Shown here in pieces: positions 14,083 to 64,000 of a stretch of DNA of 64,000 nucleotides; within the stretch, counting starts at the first letter, position 1; each line of letters opens with the position of its first letter. This stretch comes from Notospermus geniculatus. Its lineage: Eukaryota; Nemertea; Pilidiophora; Heteronemertea; Lineidae. The stretch covers positions 267,762 to 331,761 of the forward strand of contig NMRB01000430.1 in the NCBI GenBank assembly GCA_002633025.1, given 5' to 3'. The position numbers were made by a program, and so were the translations under genes. The notes under the pieces are model-generated. The model was not told the DNA's origin and ran no database searches. It worked only from the letters and a program-made list of their open reading frames with translations.

Positions 14083-15650
14083 CTACCCAGAGGTGAAAAA
14101 AATTCATTAAAGAAGGACATGAAATTAATTAATACTTCAAAGGTGGGCATTAGTAAAGTTCAAGGAATGACGAATGATGGTTTCTAGACTGAGAGTGTTT
14201 TGGGGTGGATCGTATTGATAAATGTTTGTGTATGGCGGTGATTGGAAAAGAGTTGCCCTCAGGAAATGCCACGGCAACAGTTGGAACTGATGAAAATATG
14301 ATTCACGACAGGCACTGTTTGTATTCAACTGACAAGCATCACAGCAGCAAGACGATTACCTCAGCAGTTACCCTTCAGATTTCATCTGAGAATGAACGTC
14401 AAATAGAAACTACATATGGAAATATCAAGGTTTACCAACATTAACTGTCATCATCAGAACCGGCATTGAAAACCATGCACACACCTGAATTTGATGACTG
14501 AGCAAAAATGTGGGATTTCCCCTATATCTACACTAAGTTCCTACAATGGGAGTTAAAAGTAAGGGATTAAGGGTTTTTTTGAAAAATAAATGAAGGAAAG
14601 GGAAGGAATATTGGTAAGGATGAAATTAAACTGGGTTAAAGTTAACATAAACATATGACAGAGTTCATTGTGGTGATTTCTCATCACAGCCCCCCCCCCC
14701 AAAATATCTGGAACCCCATCAAGATCCCTTCAAAAGTTTATGTGTCCAGAGAAGGGTATCCGGGTTCCCTCTTTGGAATCCAAGACGAATGCCTCCAGGC
14801 TCGCTGGGCAGATCTGTGTCTTTCTCCATCCCTTGTCAAAACAATCTGAATCGAATTTTCTCCAACAACAAATGAAGGGATGCAGACAAAAAAGCTGCAA
14901 AAACACAGGATAGGCTGCGGGTGATCGGGTGGGGAGAACTTGGAATGGAGGGGGGTGGGGTGAACTCCGAAGGGAATCAACCTAAAACCCAAACATCGTG
15001 AAGAGAGAAAACGTGAAGTACACCACACAGAAGCGCCAGACAGCAACAAGAGTGCATTTGGATATTTTGGCCCTTGTTCCGCATGTAGGCTACATGTACT
15101 TTTTGCAGTGGTGTCAAGGGATATAATATGATGTTAGTACTTACATCGGGGTCCCTTGCATACTACTGCGAATGAAAGCAAAGCTAAAGGTGTCACTACT
15201 GGTATTTTCTAACTGAAACAACCAACTTATCAGATTCTCTTGTAATGCCCGCTCTACACAATCAAATTTTTCATGCAATTTTTTTGAAATTCAGATTCCG
15301 GGCCTATTGGGGCTCAATGTATAAACCCGCATGTAGGACTTTATTGAGCATATTCAGAAAATTGGATGAAAAATTTGATCGTGTACAGTGGGTATAACTC
15401 TTTTGTACAAACACTATTTGTAGCACTATCTCTGCTGTCTTTCTCCATGTGAGTTTTCTCATGGATATTGGGTCATATGAATAAAGACTAGCAAATGCTT
15501 TTACTTCAAATTTGTACAGCATTGCGTAGGGCATTTGTATTGCAAAATTCAAGTAAAAGCATTTACTAGTNTTGGTGTCTTCAGTAATGAGACTCTGATG
15601 TGCAAAAGTAACACATTTGCTCCTGGCAAAGCATCAGCGACTCAACTTAC
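14083..15650. other. Stretch where the missing ROCK exon is expected
   Basis: Lies between exon 28 and the weak terminal candidate. I searched for KCHKDH and CxxC-type codons of the second half of C1 and for the second half of PH and found none. It holds the 21-nt microexon candidate, a C-run at 14691-14700 and one N at 15571. Confidence 0.5.
15145..15165 (-). CDS. Possible 21-nt ROCK microexon in the C1 region
   Basis: Twenty-one bases between an acceptor (CTTTCATTCGCAG) and a GTAAGT donor, 485 bases beyond exon 28. In the phase left by exon 28 it reads LVCKGPR with no stop and returns phase 1. It would insert seven residues inside the C1 finger, which makes a regular exon unlikely; it may be a cassette or a cryptic site. 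Confidence 0.25.
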
Positions 15651-59815
<44,165 letters not shown>

Positions 59816-60425
59816 TTTGCTTCTACGACTGAGTCTGAGATCACTTCAAAAGGTTTTCAAGTTGACGAATCAAAATGATTCGGCTAAACAAAATAAAATA
59901 CTCTAGTCACAAGCAGGCCTCCTCTGTATTCATAGCTAAACAAACATGACAACAAATGCCAATGGGCACTAACCATGTTAACTGAATGATATGACAGTAG
60001 GGCCTAGCCACCTTCTGACCAAAGATCGGACCAAACCGATGACTTTCACAAGAAAGTGTCAGATTATGCAGTCAACATGATCAATGATCATATGATGACA
60101 GACTTGGCTTTACTTTGATAAAAAATTTGATAGCCTCATTTTTGGGTCATGCTAATTACCGTCCTCCACCGTCTACTACTACCGTCCACCACCCCTTTGT
60201 ACTGTTATTGTACCGTACTCCACCTCAATATTTCTTTAAAACATCTTTCTCTCAAAAAATAATATAAACCGCATCAGAATCGCTAATCACATCGCAGAAT
60301 ATTCTGTTTTTTGTCATCGTCCACCACCATGATTCGGCAGTCAGTGCCACCGTCGGACGCGCAGGGAACCAGGTTTGATGACAACATAGTTCCCGAACCC
60401 ACCGTCTGACGGTGGCGCTGACTAC

Positions 60426-60698
60426 NNNNNNNNNNNNNNNNNNNNNNNNNNNNNNNNNNNNNNNNNNNNNNNNNNNNNNNNNNNNNNNNNNNNNNNNNNN
60501 NNNNNNNNNNNNNNNNNNNNNNNNNNNNNNNNNNNNNNNNNNNNNNNNNNNNNNNNNNNNNNNNNNNNNNNNNNNNNNNNNNNNNNNNNNNNNNNNNNNN
60601 NNNNNNNNNNNNNNNNNNNNNNNNNNNNNNNNNNNNNNNNNNNNNNNNNNNNNNNNNNNNNNNNNNNNNNNNNNNNNNNNNNNNNNNNNNNNNNNNNN
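60426..60698. other. Assembly gap of 273 Ns
   Basis: Undetermined bases. The gap begins in the centre of a 467-bp foldback element, a structure that commonly defeats assembly. Sequence on the far side (G-rich repeat) does not continue the foldback, so the true sequence between is unknown. Confidence 0.99.
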
Positions 60699-60860
60699 TT
60701 TTTGAGGGGGGGGGGATAAAGAGAAGATTTGACAGTATTCTTGGTAAAAAAACACAAGTTTTGACTTTTTAGGGGGGGGATATGCACCCCCCACTGGCCC
60801 CCTCTGGCAGAAACACTGCTGGGGCCTAGCTAGTGGGGGGGGGGCAATGCCCCCAGAGCA
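60699..60860. repeat. G-run repeat next to the gap
   Basis: Contains several G-runs of 7 to 10 bases, ACACAAGTTTTGACTTTTT, and CCCCTCTGGCAGAAACACTG. Related to 6795-6910. Confidence 0.6.
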
Positions 60861-61319
60861 AAAAGGGACATAATATTTTTTTCCTCTGAAATGTCATTTC
60901 CCCTATTCCATTGTGGTCAGTTGTGGCCGGGAAACCTGAGAGTATCTAGATTTTCAAATTTTTTCTTGAGAGGACCTCCAGACCCCCCCTCCCAATGCAA
61001 GGTCGACTTAGCCCTCCAGACTCAATCAATTCCCCCCACCCCAGGCTGTAAAAGCTACGCCCTTGTGCCCCCATATGTCTTTACCAGACAATAATGGATG
61101 CAGCTGTCAACAAATGAAATTGTCCCGATGGATAATAATTATCATTTATACTAGAAATGATTATACCATAGATACTTCCACTGAAGATAGTGCCAGTGAA
61201 GTCCAGAGATTAGCCATTTTCTACATGAAGCTTTGCTGATAAAATGCCCAGGATAAAATGCTTTGCCACCTGGTGTTAGTGTCATTAACTAAATCACACG
61301 TGCAGAATAAGGAACTGGG

Positions 61320-61405
61320 GAATCAGGAGCCAACTTCAGGCAGGTGTGACAGGAATCAACATCCTAGGAAGGCAGGTGTGACAGGAATCAACGTCCTAGG
61401 AATGC
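61320..61405. repeat. Two-copy repeat GGCAGGTGTGACAGGAATCA
   Basis: Unit of about 36 bases including ACATCCTAGGAA repeated directly; a more distant echo lies at 61590 on the other strand. Confidence 0.75.
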
Positions 61406-61963
61406 AAGTCTGCCAAATAGCCCGCTATTGTAAGGTTGTATTCAAATGGTCATGGTCTTGGTAGCCATAGATTCTAATCCCTTTTGATTGAATAATTGTT
61501 TATTTATACCAAGAACAACACAACAGAAACCAATCCCTTGCTGAACAATGACAGCAGACTTTGATTCTAGGGGGACTTTGATCCCTGTCACACCAGAATG
61601 TACTTTGGTTAGTTTTCCAACAGCCAGAAGATGGCAGCACTTTCTAGAGCCCAGTGAATTCACTCTCGAAGCCACCACCTGCACCTGCTGGTTGGGAAGT
61701 GATATTTGTTATATTTGGTTTACCAGTGGCAAGCTTTTCTGGTGACCCATCACTGAGGGCCATATTTGCGAAAAGTTCAGACTACTTGCCACAATCAAGT
61801 TGGGGTTTTAATACTGTGCCTTTTCCCAAGAAAAATATGTCAAAGTTCAAAGAAATAAAAAAATATTGAGTGATTATTGAAATGATTATTACTAACTGAC
61901 AATACAGTACACAGTATACCACAACAATAATAGGAACCCTGAAATATTTGTGTCCATTTATTT

Positions 61964-62172
61964 GTGACCCGTTCTGGTAACCAGGCATATGTTGCGCTTA
62001 GCTTGGCAGGTTGAGACCAAATGTTCATCAGTTTCAATATTGTCTGTCTATTGTGAAATCTGAATCTATTTCTTCCATTCTTTTCTGGTGTCATCTTACT
62101 TTTCTGGTGTCATCTTACTTCGTTGAGGCTCCCCTTCTGAGCGACACATGCCTGGTTTTACCAGAACGGGTC
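61964..62172. mobile_element. GTGACCC foldback family, copy 4
   Basis: Ends GTGACCCGTTCTGGTAACCAGGC and complement; core shares TTGGCAGGTTGAGACCAAATG with copy 1. TTTTCTGGTGTCATCTTACT is doubled inside. Confidence 0.8.
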
Positions 62173-62574
62173 ACATTTACAGACAGGCCTATTGCATTTT
62201 GGAGAACAGTGTTCTGTTTTGGCCACTTGATTGTTAGTTGCAAAATTAATTGGCAAGTGAATGTTTCGGGTTTACAGTACCAGTACCCGGTATACAGAAA
62301 GTATAGAAAACTCAATATAAGTGAGGCACTCATAACATATCATACAATAGAAAAGGGCAATTGTTAAGTGCTGTTCCAGGTCACTGCTCAAAGCACTCTG
62401 ATGGATGGTCCCCTGTGTAACTAATTAAACTGTATGGCGATGCACAAAAAGGATTCACATGTTAAGAAATGTAAAGATGAGAAACTGAAAAAGAAAGTAC
62501 CGGTACACCTAAATTTGAAGTTTTCACTACAGTTAATAGAATGAAGAACTAAGAGAACTACATAAGATTATGAA

Positions 62575-62672
62575 AGACAAACAAAGTGAAGAAGAATAAC
62601 TGTTTGTCACTAGGGAACAAAGTGAAGAAGAATAACTGTCACAAGGGAACAAAGTGAAGAAGAACAACTGTT
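62575..62672. repeat. GAACAAAGTGAAGAAGAATA tandem repeat
   Basis: Three to four units of about 27-40 bases with ACTGT and TTGTCACTAGG spacers. Confidence 0.75.
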
Positions 62673-63397
62673 TGACACTTAAAGCATAATCAAACAGGTA
62701 TTGTTTTACATGATACAATTGATTTGGCAAGATAACATGGATAAAAATCATAATGCACTCTTGAACAACACGTAAGACATACGAGGAACAAGCCTGGTAA
62801 TTTAAGTCAAAATCAAAATGTAAGCTGGTCCATGAGTTTTCTAAAGGACCTCATGGGTCTTTTCCCCAAAGAACGGTGAACTTGCAAGACTCCATGCTGA
62901 TTTCTGACATCTTCTCTTTGGCTTTTTATGCAGACAAACTGATGGTTTGGGTCCCTGAAAAAATTCAAAACTTGCAGAGTACAGCAGATCGTAAAATAAT
63001 TTCAAGACACCAAACTAAGTATTTGAGGAGTTCCACAAGATGTCTCTCATCCACTGAAAGTCACCAAGGAACGCTAATGGATACTTCATCAGATATCATT
63101 TTGGCCATTTAGCTTTGAATATACCCGACACACTATTCACTTGGAACAAGGAGTACCGGTAGTCCCTCAATCGACAGATAGGCCTACATAAGCTATTGAT
63201 ATCACCATGTGATACTCTCATCAGTTTACACCTCTGGTAGCTCGACTTGAAAGTGCCAGCCTGAAGAAGACCCCGATTGGGGTCGAAAATTTGCTAAGAT
63301 CATGGAAATTGACTTCCTGTCTATCATCATTTTGTGTGTCAATTTTTGTGCTTTCTCTTTCTTTTGATACTCTCATCAGAATGTTCATTTGTCTCAC

Positions 63398-63466
63398 CTT
63401 GTATGTATCACAGATAAGTTTAATGAGATTGCTCTCGGCTTCATTTTGTATTTTTTCTGTATGAAC
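63398..63466 (-). CDS. Isolated exon-like segment of an unidentified gene
   Basis: Sixty-nine bases between acceptor CATCTTTCAG and donor GTGAGA, open in phase 0, encoding VHTEKIQNEAESNLIKLICD and TYK. The composition (amphipathic, lysine/glutamate-rich, with an ordered hydrophobic spacing) looks like real coding sequence. I do not recognise the family. It lies on the same strand as ROCK and 3.6 kb upstream of its exon 1 copy B, beyond a gap, so it is more likely a neighbouring gene than part of ROCK. Confidence 0.45.
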
Positions 63467-64000
63467 CTGAAAGATGAATGAATGCGAAGGTACAGAACAC
63501 AACATCTACTTTTTTCGTCAATAGCATACTTGTTATGATGTTAATGTGCACCTTCAGTCATTTCGACACGGGCTGTCCTGTTCAGCAGTTCTGTTTCAGT
63601 TCCAACACAACGAAAATCGTACATTTTTTAGAACCTCTCTGATGAGGACCCCCTAGGGATATGAAAATAGACAGAATGTGAAATTTGGGACGGAACCGAC
63701 ACCTGTGTCATTAATAGACAGGCGTCTGTAGAGCAGAGGTGTCCACAGTTGAAGATTCCACTGTAGACAAAGGCGCCTTCCCATTATTGTCCACATGATT
63801 TCTTTCCCAGATCCACAGGGCACCACTCCACTAGCATCTTTAGTAGACTGCATGGCTACATATGGCTGATTTTGGCTTTCCAAACTCTACTCTGCTTTTT
63901 TTCAGAAAGCGCATCTAATCAACAGAGGATGCCCAGATTCTCTTCTGAATTTAGAGTTCAATGTTCCAATATTGCAATAGGCCTACTATAGATGTGGAAG

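Larger units (their letters stand above)
60861..63397. other. Sequence upstream of ROCK beyond the gap
   Basis: Holds the foldback at 61964, tandem repeats at 61320 and 62575, and otherwise unremarkable AT-rich DNA. Open frames here show no recognisable domain. Confidence 0.6.

Noticed and set aside
13813-14187. 124-codon plus-strand open frame
   Set aside because: No recognisable domain, poor coding character, and it overlaps a minus-strand candidate more consistent with ROCK. Possible but unsupported.
60252-60794. Long frames running through the run of Ns
   Set aside because: They are artefacts of treating undetermined bases as open codons.
63653-63883. Minus-strand frame, including an alternative frame ending SALQTPVY and stop, considered as a terminal exon
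   Set aside because: The composition is gene-like but the splice acceptor is weak and no family is recognisable; too uncertain to annotate.

Overview
The window is eukaryotic nuclear DNA from an animal, most likely a marine invertebrate deuterostome. An echinoderm such as a sea urchin or sea star is my best guess. The basis is a gene split into small exons with GT..AG introns of roughly 0.4 to 4 kb, very many short foldback (MITE-like) repeats, abundant ACATGTA and TAGGCCTA words, and a protein that aligns well with vertebrate ROCK while differing throughout the coiled coil. The taxon is an inference and was not checked. I see no bacterial, phage, CRISPR or operon-like content.

One gene dominates: a Rho-associated coiled-coil kinase (ROCK) on the minus strand. 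I traced 28 coding exons from the ATG (59815 or 50605) down to 15651, about 1218 codons, and every intron phase agrees except one junction (exon 16 to 17). In protein order they encode an N-terminal dimerisation segment, an AGC-type Ser/Thr kinase domain with its catalytic residues visible (glycine loop, AMK lysine, HRD, DFG), the AGC hydrophobic motif, a long coiled coil holding the Shroom-binding and Rho-binding segments, and a PH domain interrupted by a C1 zinc finger. Exons for the last part of C1, the second half of PH and the tail were not found, although a weak candidate terminal exon lies at 13959-14082.

The striking architectural feature is a head-to-tail duplication of about 7.6-7.7 kb at the 5' end of the gene. 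Coding exons 1 and 2 occur twice in the order 1-2-1-2 (59.8 kb, 53.4 kb, 50.6 kb, 44.7 kb). The copies share exon sequence, with one silent change seen in exon 2, but differ by small indels and by at least three foldback-element insertions whose empty sites can be read in the other copy. A 273-base assembly gap (60426-60698) cuts a large foldback element at the end of copy B. The block may be a genuine tandem duplication, two alleles both kept in the assembly, or a mixture.

Layout: 1-13958, repeat-rich sequence with no recognisable gene; 13959-15650, ROCK 3' region; 15651-35740, ROCK exons 28 to 5; 35741-44710, large introns with exons 4 and 3 and an internal 852-bp tandem duplication; 44211-60425, the duplicated 5' block; 60699-64000, repeats plus one orphan exon-like segment of an unidentified minus-strand gene. 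The most informative leads are the duplicated first exons, the insertion polymorphisms between the copies, two possible microexons (6 and 21 nt), and nested or recurring foldback families. I found no convincing new multi-gene system.
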